Shown: positions 48,201 through 57,721 of the stretch, in pieces
How positions within the stretch are numbered: position 1 is the first letter of the stretch
Layout: the number at the start of each line of letters is the position of its first letter
Position numbers and translations under genes: made by a program
Assembly: GCA_030867875.1 (NCBI GenBank)
Contig: JAOWCC010000577.1
Span: 156,356,344-156,420,343 of the forward strand
DNA length: 64,000 bases
Direction of reading: 5' to 3'
Source: Actinernus sp. WN-2022
Taxonomy: Eukaryota; Cnidaria; Anthozoa; Actiniaria; Actinernidae
Notes under the pieces: model-generated
What the model was told of the DNA's origin: nothing
Seen by the model: only the letters and a program-made list of their open reading frames with translations
Database searches by the model: none

Positions 48201-51200
48201 AATAGTTATTCCCTAGTAAACAACCAGTTGATGCTTATAAATGAGTAGATCAGCTTTTGGCCACTAGCACATTTGAGCAAAGGACTGGGGCCAAGTTTGT
48301 CAAATTGATCTTAGCATATATCCAGTTGTTTATTAAATTTGTTAGTGGTCAACTTTAGACAACAACTAATTGACTTTGCTATCAGTAGGATGTGAACAGT
48401 CCTTGAGCTATCTCAAGGACTGAGTACAATGACTCAATTCATTTACTATTGGATGACCACAATGAGTCACTTGGCACAATGGCCGTTCATTTGGCTTGTG
48501 ATGACCACAATGGGTCATTTGGCACAATGGCCGCCAAGTACAATGACTCAGTTCATTTAGTTTGTGTTTGAGACCGCTATGGGTACAATGACTCAAGTCA
48601 TCATCTGGCTTGTTTTCCAGCGCACTCTGCGCCATCGACGGCATCTCACATGACGATAGCACATGCCATGTTCGGTTTGTTAAAGCTCGAACTTCGGACT
48701 TTCTGTTTCTGTACGCTCCAGGAGTAGTAAACAATTCCCTGATCAGGCTTCGATGTATCACACCTACGAACTTTTTGAAAAACATTGTGTTAACTTCGAA
48801 AAAAGGATTGAACTTACCGAGCTAGCCGAGTATCCGTCCTAGATGGATCCGCGTCACGATCCAGTCCTTGAATTAGTTAAAATGGCGCAGATTTGGTACA
48901 ATTCTACCCGACAGATCGAGTGCTTCTGTGACACAGGGCTCCCGCGTCTAGATTAGGTTTGCGTTCTCCTTCGTCGAATGCAATTATATCAGCAGGTGAT
49001 ATGAGAGTGTAAGTAGGGCAACAGACACCGGTCAGCGGCCTATTGGAGGGGAGGTCGCGCAGGGAATGTATTTGGAAAACGTCGGGTTGTGAGCTTTCTC
49101 TAGGAAAATCACAGACAGCCAAAGCTCAAAGTTTGAAATTATTTGACAGTTGAAGTACGAAGGTTCAAACATCCAGAATATCTGGTATTTTCTCGCACTA
49201 AATGGCAAATGAATAACACAATAAACTTGCTTTGATGAAGATTATGTTGTTGTGTCTTGAATTTGGGGGTTTGGGGGCCGATTTAACAAGTTTCTAGGAA
49301 ACCTGGATTCACTCTACCTAAAGAGAGAAAAGGCCGGCAAGCGGATCGCGATGGCGTGTCACATACCTGTCACCTCCACGGCAGAAATGCCCCTTAAATC
49401 CACTCAATCGACATGATACTTCTGGATCCCGTAGACAGATCTCCTTGCTACGTATCCTCCAAGTTTCATGACCAAGAAATGATTTTTGTCACCTCGCATT
49501 TCGCCGTCCAAAACACCTCTTCACAGTTTGACGAGACACCGGAAGTCCTACAGAAATGATACCTCGTTTTGGAGTTGAAAATCACAGCCGCACCATCGGA
49601 TAGGAGAGTACCTTTTATCGCTCAGTTTTTACAGCCCCACTAGGGGACGGGAAAGTACTCTCCGTGGTCATGTAAACAAATCGGCGGCTTTTTTTTTGCG
49701 TATTATTCAAGAGGTCCCAGTATGTTAGTACAGTAACTACAGAGAACATTTTGAAATGTAAGTGGGGCTTAGCTTGTTTGTTTAATTAAAACTAAGAATA
49801 CGGACAGAAAAAGCTATCTCACTTCAGATACGAGTCGGGAAGATTCGTCAGTCTGAGCGATAAAAGGTACTCTCCCATCCGATGGTGCGGCTGTGATTTT
49901 CAACTCCAAAACGAGGTATCATTTCGGCTGGTGTCTCGTCAAACTGTGAAGAGGTGTTTTGGACGGCGAAATGCGAGGTGACAAAAATCATTTCTCGGTC
50001 CTCGTTGTATGTTTGGTCATCAAACTTGGAGGATACGTAGCAAGGAGATCTGTCTACGGGATCCAGTAGTATCACGTCGATTGAGTAAATGTAAGGGTCA
50101 TTTTTGCCGTGGAGATGACAGGTATGTGACACGCCATCGCGATCCGCTTGCCGGCCTTTTCTCTCTTTTGGTAGAGTGAATCCAGGTTTCCTAGAAACTT
50201 GTTAAATCGGCCCCCAAACCCCCAAATTCAAGACACAACAACATAATCTTCATCAAAGCAAGTTTATTGTGTTATTCATTTGCCATTTAGTGTGATCAAA
50301 TACCAGATATTCTGGATGTTTGAACCTTCGTACTTCAACTGTCAAATAATTTCAACCTTTGAGCTTGGCTGCCTGTGATTTTGGGAAAATAGAGACCCTT
50401 TTGAGTGTGATCCAGCCCCTCTTTACAAAGTGTTTAATATTTTCCTTGGGCATTATTTGTTCCTCATGAAACTCGCAGTTTTCCTGGCTCTCGGAACCTC
50501 TTCGCAAGTAGGTTATTCCGGCTTTATAAAGAAACCCTTACAAAGATGTATAAGCCCAGAACGGTGTACGTAAGTACCGCAGTGTTATTAGCCAGTCGAT
50601 TCAACAGAGTGGGAAAATGCAATCTACATGTATGTGGACGAGACTGAACATGATATCGAAAAATATTAAGACCAAGGTCTGTAACTGGAACCGTTCCAGG
50701 CTAAATTTTACATTATTCATTGCTTTTATCAACAGGACGAAAAACATCAAATCCTTCTTTCCAGTATCTGGGTGCGTCAGGTGAGCGCCAAGAACGATAA
50801 TCTGCAGTTTAGCGTTTGGGCGCTATGGCCGCCATTTTGTAACAGTTGAAAAGTCGGTTTTGTACGAGTTGTCTACCAATCTTTTGAAAATCATTACAGC
50901 CTAGGCCTGTTGTTTTGAGTGATAGTTTCAATTTGAATCTGTTTTTGGAAAGTTTGTTTGTAGTTTTCCTGTTTAGTTTGATCATAGTAACTGATAGTAA
51001 CGGGAAGCTCGGGTGGCGCAGTGGTTAAGCGCTTCACCTCTCACCTCTGTGGCCCAGGTTCGAATCCCGGACACGGCGCCATATGTGAGTTGAGTTTGTT
51101 GGTATCTCGCCCTTGCTCCGAGTGTTTTTCTCCGGGTTCTCCGGTTTTCCTCCCTCCGCAAAAACCAACACGCTAAATTCCAATTCGACCTGTGGATTAG

Positions 51201-54200
51201 CCGGGACCTGGCTTTGATCAGCCCCCATGGTTGTTTCAGGTCTCGTTAGAAATTCAGAGTCTTTTTTTTTTTGATAGAGTGGAATGGCTAGGAAACCCGG
51301 CAAACTTCAAAGAGGCTAACAAAGGCGCTGCGATTTATGTTGGAAGGGGATAAGGCAAACTGTTGTGCACGGTCATAGTTCATTAGCGTCCCCTGAACCG
51401 ACTGAACCCATACGTTTCTATTGGCTGATTGATTAACATATTGAAATTTCTATTGTGTTTTGTGCACGGTAATGGTTGAAAAAAAAGCTAACAAAGACAT
51501 ATACCAAAGAAGGTCGCTGAGTTTCATAACCATTCCACTCTATTAACTATGGTTTGATAGTTTCATGAAGTGGAAATAAGCAAAACGAAAGACCGCTAAG
51601 CATCACGGTTAGGTCATATTCTTTTAAAAAGTGAATTATGTTGGTAATGTGTTGGCATGGCGTGTCGTTCCTAAAAAAATGTAATTACGTGTCTGCAGGA
51701 GCGTGAGCGATTGGAGAACAAGTTGTAACTAAGAATGTTTGTAAAAGTCAATTGTTACCAACGCAACGCCGCACTTGTTCATGTGTCGCCGCGGCCTTAG
51801 CAGATGTGCCCTCCAAATGAAGCTTCCAGCCACGGAAAGAACATTCTTTTAAACGCTACTTGCTTTCCACGGCAGTTAGCATACCTCAATCGACTTTTAA
51901 ATGATACTACTTCGTGTTTTTGTAGATGTGGACAAGTGATACTACAAAGTGGGAGCCGTCAGAACACGGAGGGATAAAGGAAATTGTGATCCAATCATCA
52001 AGAATTTGGCAACCAGACGTGGTGCTTTATAACAAGTAAGCTTAATCTATATAACAGAGATTGTTAAAAGGTTTTTGTGGTAGATAGTTAACCGGGTAAA
52101 GTGTTTTATAATTCAAATAGCACTCCACTCGTGCACTGCTTGGTACGCGCTCTGTGTATAGTTCCGACAACACCAAAATTAGCTCCTTACTCCTAGGGTA
52201 ACCCCATCTCCTTGTAAACGGGCCCTTAGTACTAGGATTACTCTAGCACTAGGGTTACCCTAGCGCTGGATCATTTCCTCTTATTTCTAGCGATGTGTTT
52301 ACAAGCTGGCGGGACAACTCAACTCGGCTGCCCGGGTTACCCTAGCGCTAGGGTTACCCTGTCTGAGAGCTAGGGTGACCCTAGCACTAGGGCTATGTTT
52401 TGCCCTTGTAAACGGTTTGCTATAGGGTAACCCGCCTACCCAGGTCAATTTTATTCTAGAGCCAAATTTCACATTGTAAGTTTCTGAAGTTCTCTAGCAA
52501 TCAGTAAGTAACATAACAACATTCTAGGATACTAGACAGCTGCAATAAAAGAAGAATCGACGTTAATCCACTAAAACCCGCCAGAACTCGTGTCCGCCAT
52601 GTTGTTTTCTATGCTTGAATGATTTTGGCGACCGCGGCCCTCCCGGTTCCCAGGCTAAATGACCAAAGAATCGGTAAAATCAAAATCACTTCCACAGATC
52701 CGGATAAAAATGAAAGAAAAGTGGAAGAGTAATATTAGTAGCACATGTTTTCATTCATTAGTATGACATTTCATAAGAAACGGCTTTTCAAATGAATAAT
52801 ATATTTGAAAGAGACTTCAACTCGGGCTTCAACTGGCTTGTGTTGAGTAAGCCCGGGCAGTAGGGTAACCCTACCTGAATCATTTTGCTTGTAAATCCGG
52901 GCTATCTTTGACCCTAGTGCTAGGGCAACCCTATCTCCTTGTAAACGGGCCCTTAGTTGCTGTTGCTACGTCCCACGCGCCGTAGACTTTAACGGCGGGC
53001 CATCCTGTATCGCTCGAAACGAGCCACAGCATTGGCTTACCCAACAATACAAAAAAACCTAACCTTTAGAACGTGCAGTACGAAAACAATAGAGCTACAG
53101 TATAATGGTGCAATCAGAATACGGGGTAGAGACGGGATTTCAATTGATAAATGCATAATCACAATCACGAGCATAATCACAATCATAATCATAATCAATA
53201 TTATACAGGGTAGTGATTCAGTAAAACACTGCTATCAGTGGCAGCCCTGACATGTAATCATGATTTCATTATTTAGAGTTTGACATTAATGTTCTGATTT
53301 TCTTTGCAGCATATTTGAGGAATTTGACGGTCGATTAGATCACACAAACACACGGGTGCGACTGTACTCCAGTGGATTCGTTTATTGGGCACAACCTTTC
53401 GTCTTCAAAACCCTCTGCAAGATCGACGTGTCTGACTTTCCGTTTGATTCACAGAAGTGCAGCATTACATTAGGAGCTTGGCAATACGATGCCTATGAAG
53501 TAGCCTTACTGAATGACAAGAAAACCGCTGCCTTGGCGAAAAATAGAGTTGAAAATGGTGAATGGACTGTTGAGAAAGTAGGCATAGAGAAGCGACTGAT
53601 TTATTACCAATGCTGTCCAAACAAACCTTACCCTGAAATGTCCTTTGTTATTCACATGAAAAGGAGACCTCTATTCTACGTCGTGAATCTTATCTTGCCA
53701 AATTTTCTCATTACATTATTAGCGTTCTTTTCCTTCTACATCCCCGTTGAATGCGGCGAGAGGATTTCGTTTGTAATCACTGTACTTCTAAGCATGACGG
53801 TTTTCCTGTTACTAGTAGCAGAGAGTATTCCCCCCACTTCAGACGCAGTTCCTGTGATTGGTATCTATTACGCGTTTTCTATCGTAGAGGTTTTTCTGGC
53901 TCTCGTCGCTACAGGAATAAGCTTAAAAATCAACTATAGTTACATGTTTGGTGATGGACTCTCACCAGGACTCAGATCGTTTCTCTTCAAAACCCTCGGT
54001 CCATTTCTGGGTTTCGATGTGAGAAAAATACTCAGTGGGGATCACATGGATGGTATTAAGAAAAGAAAAGGCTTTTTGGGTCGTGTGAGAGATTTATTTG
54101 GAAAGCGGCGAAGATCCCCGGAAGTTAAGCTCACTGAGGAAGAGTTTGCTGTGTTTTACAGGCAATCTCGCGGAAACATGGAAAACTCGAATAATTCACC

Positions 54201-54516
54201 TGCTCAGGATTTTCACTTCTCGGATGATAGCCATGTCAAATGTGATGACTCCGCTGAGTGTGGTAACAGCAGTGTCGGTCAACCAAAGGAGTGCGAAATG
54301 TTACGACGTCCAGGGCCTGGCCGAGACAGTCTCGCAATGGATGTTGGGATCATTGCATCGGCTGTTGAAGGTCAAAGGGGGAATGATCTGAAGACCACGG
54401 AAAGTAAGCTTGCTGCAGCTATCGTTGACCGAACTTTCCTTTGGATTTTCGTTGTGTTTTTTATAACCTGCTCTATTCTCATTCTTGGGATACCCGCAGC
54501 GAGAGGAGAATACTAA
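36127..54516 (+). CDS. gene B: nicotinic-type Cys-loop receptor subunit (5 exons)
   Basis: Predicted cation-selective pentameric ligand-gated channel subunit in the plasma membrane. Exons: 36127-36235, 36982-37118, 50736-50780, 51926-52035, 53310-54516. The joined frame is intact and encodes 535 residues. Signal peptide about 1-30; NVT glycosylation site; loop D Trp (MWTSD); loop A VLYNN; Cys loop C170-C184 around FPFD; loop B GAWQYDA (W191); loop C YYQCCPNKPY (C235-C236); M1 about 254-279, M2 284-306, M3 314-339, a long intracellular loop, M4 about 509-528. M2 has Glu -1', Ser 2', Thr 6', Leu 9', Glu 20'. The vicinal Cys pair with Tyr on both sides marks an alpha-type, agonist-binding subunit. 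It is a tandem paralogue of gene A in the same orientation. Acetylcholine as ligand is inferred from family membership. Confidence 0.93.
36982..37118 (+). CDS. gene B exon 2
   Basis: After TTATATTTTAG it encodes GSSAEDQDSIIKNIILKI, then VRPVNDISVPVNVTLDITF and NNIIEV. Length 137 bp, donor GTAAGT, as in gene A. Confidence 0.92.
37119..38208. other. start of gene B intron 2
   Basis: Nothing recognisable is seen in this stretch. Confidence 0.5.
38209..38415. mobile_element. hAT-like MITE carrying (GGGGGA)n
   Basis: CAGGGGCGTAGC and CCTACGCCGCTG are imperfect complementary ends. 38221-38286 is a run of GGGGGA repeats able to form G-quadruplexes. Confidence 0.65.
38786..39330 (+). repeat. promoter-like dispersed repeat, copy 1
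   Basis: Shares with 58758-59345 ACTCGGGCCAGGCCTTTGGC, CGCCGTCAACC, then AACCAAAAGTTTCTTCGACT and a GTAAGTAAAC donor-like block. The third copy (60040-60440) shares only the later blocks. No coding frame is evident. Confidence 0.65.
39985..40065. repeat. short imperfect tandem CGTTTCGCTAACG units
   Basis: Four imperfect copies of TCGTTTCG-TAACG type spacing. No further interpretation. Confidence 0.4.
40185..40895. mobile_element. TTAA-flanked element
   Basis: TTAA at 40185-40188 and 40892-40895 flanks AGTGCCTATAACCCCC and its near complement GGGGGTTATTGGCACT. The AGTGC terminus is shared with the elements at 9921 and 43383. No transposase frame is present. Confidence 0.7.
41010..41083 (+). 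tRNA. tRNA-Thr(UGU)-like sequence, probably pseudo
   Basis: A cloverleaf can be drawn: acceptor GACTTGA/TTGGGTC with three wobbles, U8, D-arm GCTC/GAGC, anticodon stem CCAGA/CCTGG with an A:C at its base, loop CATGTAA, T-arm loop TTCGAGT. Position 33 is A instead of the invariant U. The A box (TAGCTCAGTTGG) and B box (GGTTCGAGTCC) are intact. It is likely a pseudogene or a SINE head. Confidence 0.5.
41090..42020. other. intron sequence with a dispersed-repeat trace
   Basis: AATGAATTGAGCT and CATGGGAAAG-CATTGCCATGGA blocks at 41748-41800 recur at 27833-27880. The 95-codon minus-strand frame at 41539-41826 has no recognised family. Confidence 0.4.
42021..42211. mobile_element. MITE family 1, copy 2
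   Basis: GACCTAGTCAGCTTGCCTGT and its complement are the ends. The body matches 9534-9702 (CCAAGAGGAAATGTACCAAT, TGGTCTGAAATGGGGCAACA). Confidence 0.8.
42237..42345. repeat. dispersed repeat shared with 61920-62018
   Basis: ATGCTAGAACTCCATG and GGCCCGAGTTAAGGCCACTC are present in both, in the same order and orientation. Confidence 0.75.
42521..42716. mobile_element. inverted-repeat element
   Basis: TTCTTGAGAAGTTCCAG with GGCCTTCACC at the left pairs with GGTGAAGGCCGCC and TTCTTGAGAAC at the right. Its centre (GTTTTAGGGTTTATATTG and AGGTTGCGAAGAGG) resembles 56030-56115. Confidence 0.6.
43040..43376. repeat. GTTGAAACCG-rich repeat
   Basis: At least six direct or inverted copies of GTTTCAACATCGGTT-like and TTGAAACCGAT-like words occur. 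No gene. Confidence 0.5.
43383..43536. mobile_element. TTAA-type MITE, left end truncated
   Basis: CATATGAAGCGAAAATTAA and its complement pair. The right end is AGTGC followed by TTAA (43533-43536); the left terminus is missing. Confidence 0.6.
43540..44538. other. intron sequence without recognisable feature
   Basis: No gene or clear element in this part of gene B intron 2. Confidence 0.5.
44584..44684. mobile_element. hAT-type MITE family 2, copy 2
   Basis: GGATTAAG at 44576-44583 and 44685-44692 flanks complementary ends TTAGCCTCCTTTGCAGACG and CGTCTGCAAAGGAGGCTA. The insertion is absent from the other arm of the fold-back, which dates it after the arm duplication. Confidence 0.85.
44885..44972. 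repeat. 19-bp tandem repeat (left arm)
   Basis: Four copies of GAAGTAAGTTTGGAATTAT. The matching array in the right arm (47057-47400) is expanded. Confidence 0.9.
47057..47400. repeat. 19-bp tandem repeat (right arm, expanded)
   Basis: About 15 copies of TTCATAATTCCAAACTTAC, broken by a duplicated segment with TTGAATTTCACTTC and ATTTTTACTCGATAC that occurs twice (47279 and 47397). Confidence 0.9.
47665..48407. other. intron sequence without recognisable feature
   Basis: No gene, tandem array or inverted element recognised. Confidence 0.5.
48408..48620. repeat. direct repeats of GACCACAATGGGTCA type
   Basis: GACCACAATGAGTCACTTGG and GACCACAATGGGTCATTTGG begin two tandem units about 49 bp apart, and ACAATGACTCA recurs four times. 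A 125-codon minus-strand frame across it is discussed as a finding. Confidence 0.7.
49105..50391. mobile_element. fold-back element 3 with about 520-bp arms
   Basis: Arms 49105-49627 and 49852-50391 are reverse complements (outer end AAAATCACAGACAGCC). A 94-codon frame in the right arm (50132-49848, minus) includes SIDVILLDPVDRSPCYVSS and IFVTSHFAVQNTSSQFDE. The same stretch in the left arm is broken by substitutions and a short deletion. The protein is not recognised. Confidence 0.8.
50736..50780 (+). CDS. gene B exon 3
   Basis: 45 bp, DEKHQILLSSIWVRQ, between ATCAACAG and GTGAGC. The 45-bp size equals the third exon of vertebrate nicotinic genes. Its preceding intron is 13.6 kb. Confidence 0.93.
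51004..51272 (+). mobile_element. tRNA-derived SINE with poly-T end
   Basis: A box GGTGGCGCAGTGGTTAAGCG, B box GGTTCGAATCC at 51058, then a body with TTTTTCTCCGGGTTCTCCGG and TTTTCCTCCCTCCGCAAAAA. It ends in a T run. The head resembles class II (Leu/Ser-type) tRNAs. Confidence 0.8.
51275..51542. mobile_element. MITE family 3, copy 2 (268 bp)
   Basis: Same ends and body as 18435-18701 (TAGAGTGGAATGGCTAGGAA, TGTGCACGGTCATAGTTC). It directly abuts the T tail of the SINE. Confidence 0.88.
51926..52035 (+). CDS. gene B exon 4
   Basis: 110 bp, MWTSDTTKWEPSEHGGIKEI and IWQPDVVLYNN, acceptor TTTTTGTAG, donor GTAAGC, phase 2. Trp of loop D and Tyr of loop A are present. Confidence 0.93.
52190..52960. 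repeat. AGGGTTACCCTAG-type repeat region
   Basis: CTCCTTGTAAACGGGCCCTT occurs at about 52210 and 52936. Between them are many AGGGTAACCC and CTAGCGCTAGGGTTACCCT palindromic words (52250-52440 and 52860-52945). Probably a MITE cluster; no gene. Confidence 0.7.
53310..54516 (+). CDS. gene B exon 5 (Cys loop to M4)
   Basis: 1207 bp ending TAC TAA. It carries the Cys loop, vicinal cysteines, all four membrane segments and an intracellular loop with a basic run (KKRKGFLGRV and FGKRRRSP) and an acidic, Ser-rich part. Unlike gene A there is no intron between M3 and M4. Confidence 0.96.
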
Positions 54517-54656
54517 TTCGTCTTCGTAACATGACTAAAATTGGCCGGGTCGCTACGTTCCCTGAGTCCACTAAATAACATTGAAATAGTTAGATCCATA
54601 TCGATAACAGTCACATAGAAACTGTTTTAAGGCCTGTAGCGAAGTAAAAATGATCT

Positions 54657-54662
54657 ATTAAA
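54657..54662 (+). promoter_or_regulatory. polyadenylation signal candidate of gene B
   Basis: ATTAAA 141 bp after the gene B stop. A canonical AATAAA follows at 54891-54896. Confidence 0.35.
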
Positions 54663-54775
54663 CTTTTGTTTGAAGACGTTTTCTGTTTATGATTTATTTC
54701 AGGCGAGTCTTGATTCTGCAGAACAAGAAGTAAATGTAAGTGTTCCAGTCTGCTTGGTGACTTTAGATTTGTATT

Positions 54776-54883
54776 GGTAATCATTAGTGTGCGAGTTCGA
54801 TTAACGATTAATAGTGTGAGTGATGTTTGAAAATTCCACAAATAACATTCGTCCGCACGACTAATGATTACCGGTTAATAATA
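54776..54883. repeat. inverted-repeat element
   Basis: GGTAATCATTAGTGTGCG and CGCACGACTAATGATTACC are complementary ends of a short non-coding element. Confidence 0.7.
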
Positions 54884-55069
54884 GATGCAAAATAAAAAGG
54901 AGAACTGAATTAACTAGTTTTGCATCGAATTAGCTAGTTTTTGCATCGAATTAACTGTGTTTGCACTTCTGTTAGTGATTAACACGTCTATGCTCAGCCA
55001 GTCAGAATTGAGTATTTTTGCCCAATTAAGGTCAGATCCTGTTGTAAATATTTTCTTGAGGTCGCACAC

Positions 55070-55097
55070 ATTAAAATATATATATATATATATATAT
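55070..55097. repeat. (TA)n microsatellite
   Basis: About twelve uninterrupted TA units. Confidence 0.9.
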
Positions 55098-55479
55098 AGC
55101 GACATGGGCTGTTAGAAATAAATATTATTTCACGTCACGCTGGGTATTGATTTGCGTGTACTTGTATGTTTACTCCAGTGAATACATCTGACACATGAAG
55201 GTTATTGCCTCACGGCCCTGCACGTGAACGAGGCTTCTGATCACGGAATGCATTTTAACTTTCCGCGAGTGCATTTGGGTTCCCTGTGTTTGTATATGCG
55301 GATTTAAATTATTTGAATGGCCTCCTCTACAATCGAGACGAAAGGAAACACCTTTAGCCCTTACGTACCAGGCAATGCAAGGAAAATTAGCGATTACTTC
55401 ACCAGATTATGTGACCCCCATGAACATACAAATCCGACAGCATCATCTGCTAGGTTTAAAAGGTGCCTTAACTGACTTA

Positions 55480-56585
55480 TATTAGTTTAGAACTATTAAA
55501 GAGTGGAACCCATTACCTTCCACCTGACTCGCAAACATTAGATGGGTTTAAATTTGATGTTTTGGGTTGAACCTTTAGCGAACTATAATTTGGGGTGGCG
55601 AAGACCACGCATCAGCGAGGTTAATAACATTTTACACTGGTTTAAACTTAACGGTAGGTCTCAACCTTGGCAAACGGAATGTTGATAAGCCTATCCCTTC
55701 ACCTGTTTGCGGTATTATGCAGACAGCTGAGTTAAAGCTCCTAGGCGTAAATTTCAGTGATAATCCCAGTAATTGGGATGCACAGTTTAAGTCTCTCATG
55801 CATAGGGCCAACAGTAGAAATGTATATTCTAAGGAATGGTAAAAGTCATGGTTATGGCTTAGATCATTTGCGCACTCTCTTCTACTCGCTAATCATGTCG
55901 TTGTAAGTAACATAGATAAGATCCTGGCTGTTATCCCGGCAAATTAGATACAGGAGAATAACTATAGCGGTTAGACTTCACTGTTCTGTAGGTCGTATCC
56001 TATTGGACTTCACTGATAAAGAATACCATCGTTTTAGGGATAGGGTTTGTGTTGTTTTAGGGGTAGGCTATTGTTTGTGTGACCAATACCATTTCAGGTT
56101 GCAAACGGTGAAGTCTGCCAAACTATAGCGATACTTCGTGTTGATAAACATTACAGTTGTTATGCTAATGTTACCAACCATGATTTCAAAAGGCCGCTTT
56201 GTGTCAAGAACCAATGGATCTCTGGTTTGGACATTAATGACAACGGACCACATGGCAGTAAGTATCGCTATAGAGCGCCGGCTTTGGAACAAAATGGTTA
56301 GTAATCCTAGTAATCCATTGCATGATCTTCTGCCCCCTAAGAGGGAAAGATCGCTAAGACCTTGTGGCCACCCGTTTGTACTTACTAGGGTTCAAACCGA
56401 GAGGTTCAAAAGATGTTCTATGAATCGTTGCCTGTTCTCATGCATTTACTGTATTTGGATAAATAAGTAAGGTTTTTGTAGTAACTGCTGTACTGATATC
56501 GGTTTAACTTTTTATTCTTATGTAAACGTGAACGTTTGTTTTGAGTATTAATTTCAATAAAGACTATAATTATTATTATTAAATG
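55480..56585 (+). pseudogene. LINE 3' remnant with (ATT)n end
   Basis: TAELKLLGVNFSDNPSNWDA and FKSLMHRANSR (about 55720-55815) are the post-palm region. NPLHDLLPPKRERSLRPCG and TERFKRCSMNRCLFSC (about 56310-56450) are the C-terminal end. Between them an inverted-repeat insertion (TATAGCG-bounded, about 55965-56125) disrupts the element. The 3' end is AATAAAGACT then ATT repeats. Confidence 0.7.
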
Positions 56586-56736
56586 ATCACATTGAACTGC
56601 ATTAGGCATATTATAACAATGAAAAATTTCATCTATATTTATTTTTCCTCGGATTCTACATTTTCTTATACAAATGCATGTTTCACATAAAATGTACTAG
56701 AGTTTCATGTTTGCACTAACCTCATGTTCTCTCTCT

Positions 56737-57232
56737 GGACACTTACCCATGCAGCACCAAGCCATGCCATCATCTCAGTTCTACAAGCACTTCACCACAA
56801 GCTAAATTCAACCACTCTGACCGCAAAGCATGCTGGGACACTTACCCATGCAGCACCAAGCCATGCCATCATCTCAGTTCCATAAGCACTTCACCACAAG
56901 CTAAATTCAACCACTCTGACCGCAAAGCATGCTGGGACACTTATCCATGCAGCACCAAGCCATGCCATCATCTCAGTTCTATAAGCACTTCACCACAAGC
57001 TAAATTCAACCAGTCTGACCGCAAAGTATGCTGGGACACTTACCCATGCAGCACCAAGCCATGCCATCATCTCAGTTCCATAAGCACTTCACCACAAGCT
57101 AAATTCAACCACTCTGACCGCAAAGCATGCTGGGACACTTACCCATGCAGCACCAAGCCATGCCATCATCTCAGTTCTATAAGCACTTCACCACAAGCTA
57201 AATTCAACCACTCTGACCGCAAAGCATGCTGG
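56737..57232 (+). repeat. 99-bp tandem repeat, five copies, open in one frame
   Basis: Units begin at about 56737 with GACACTTACCCATGCAGC. The period is 99 bp (33 codons), and one + frame is open across the array from about 56713 to a stop at about 57310. Each unit reads DTYPCSTKPCHHLSS followed by SPQAKFNHSDRKACW. The frame has no internal ATG before the array end and no convincing splice acceptor, so it may be a non-coding minisatellite. Confidence 0.9.
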
Positions 57233-57290
57233 GAAACCAAACTAATCGCCGGCATGGCCCTCCCTTTCTATTATTCTGCAAGATGTAGAT

Positions 57291-57443
57291 TTAGGGCGCT
57301 TTCCATGGTCTGATGGGCCAGTTCTTAAATGGAACGCGTCCGTTCTAGGAAGTGGTGACTGGACCAGTTCTCAGAGCCGACACATTCCATTTAAGAACTG
57401 GCCCATCAGACCAGTCAGTTCGTGTAAATGGAAAGCGCCCTAA
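57291..57443. mobile_element. MITE with TTAGGGCGCTTTCC ends
   Basis: TTAGGGCGCTTTCCAT and its complement at 57443 are the ends. An inner pair is GGGCCAGTTCTTAAATGG with its complement. Confidence 0.85.
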
Positions 57444-57721
57444 GTCTCAAGCCATTTCGACCTAACAGCATCATATTTGAATCACTGACAAGACAATATT
57501 GTCTAATATTCCAAAAAAGCTATGGTAGATGGTTCGGCAGACTTCCACTTATACTAGCTTTATATAGACTCGTGAATAAGCAAAAACCGTGGACGAATAT
57601 CCTGCTTGTTTAACGTTGGATCTGTATGAAGATCTAAACAGCCAAGTAATAATGAATAGAAGCGAGAAGTCCAAGGACTATAGCAAAGCTGAAACAGCGT
57701 GTATAGTTTTAAACGTACTAT

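Noticed and set aside
53751..54391. + frames of 62 and 97 codons over gene B exon 5
   Set aside because: They are alternate-frame shadows of the real exon.
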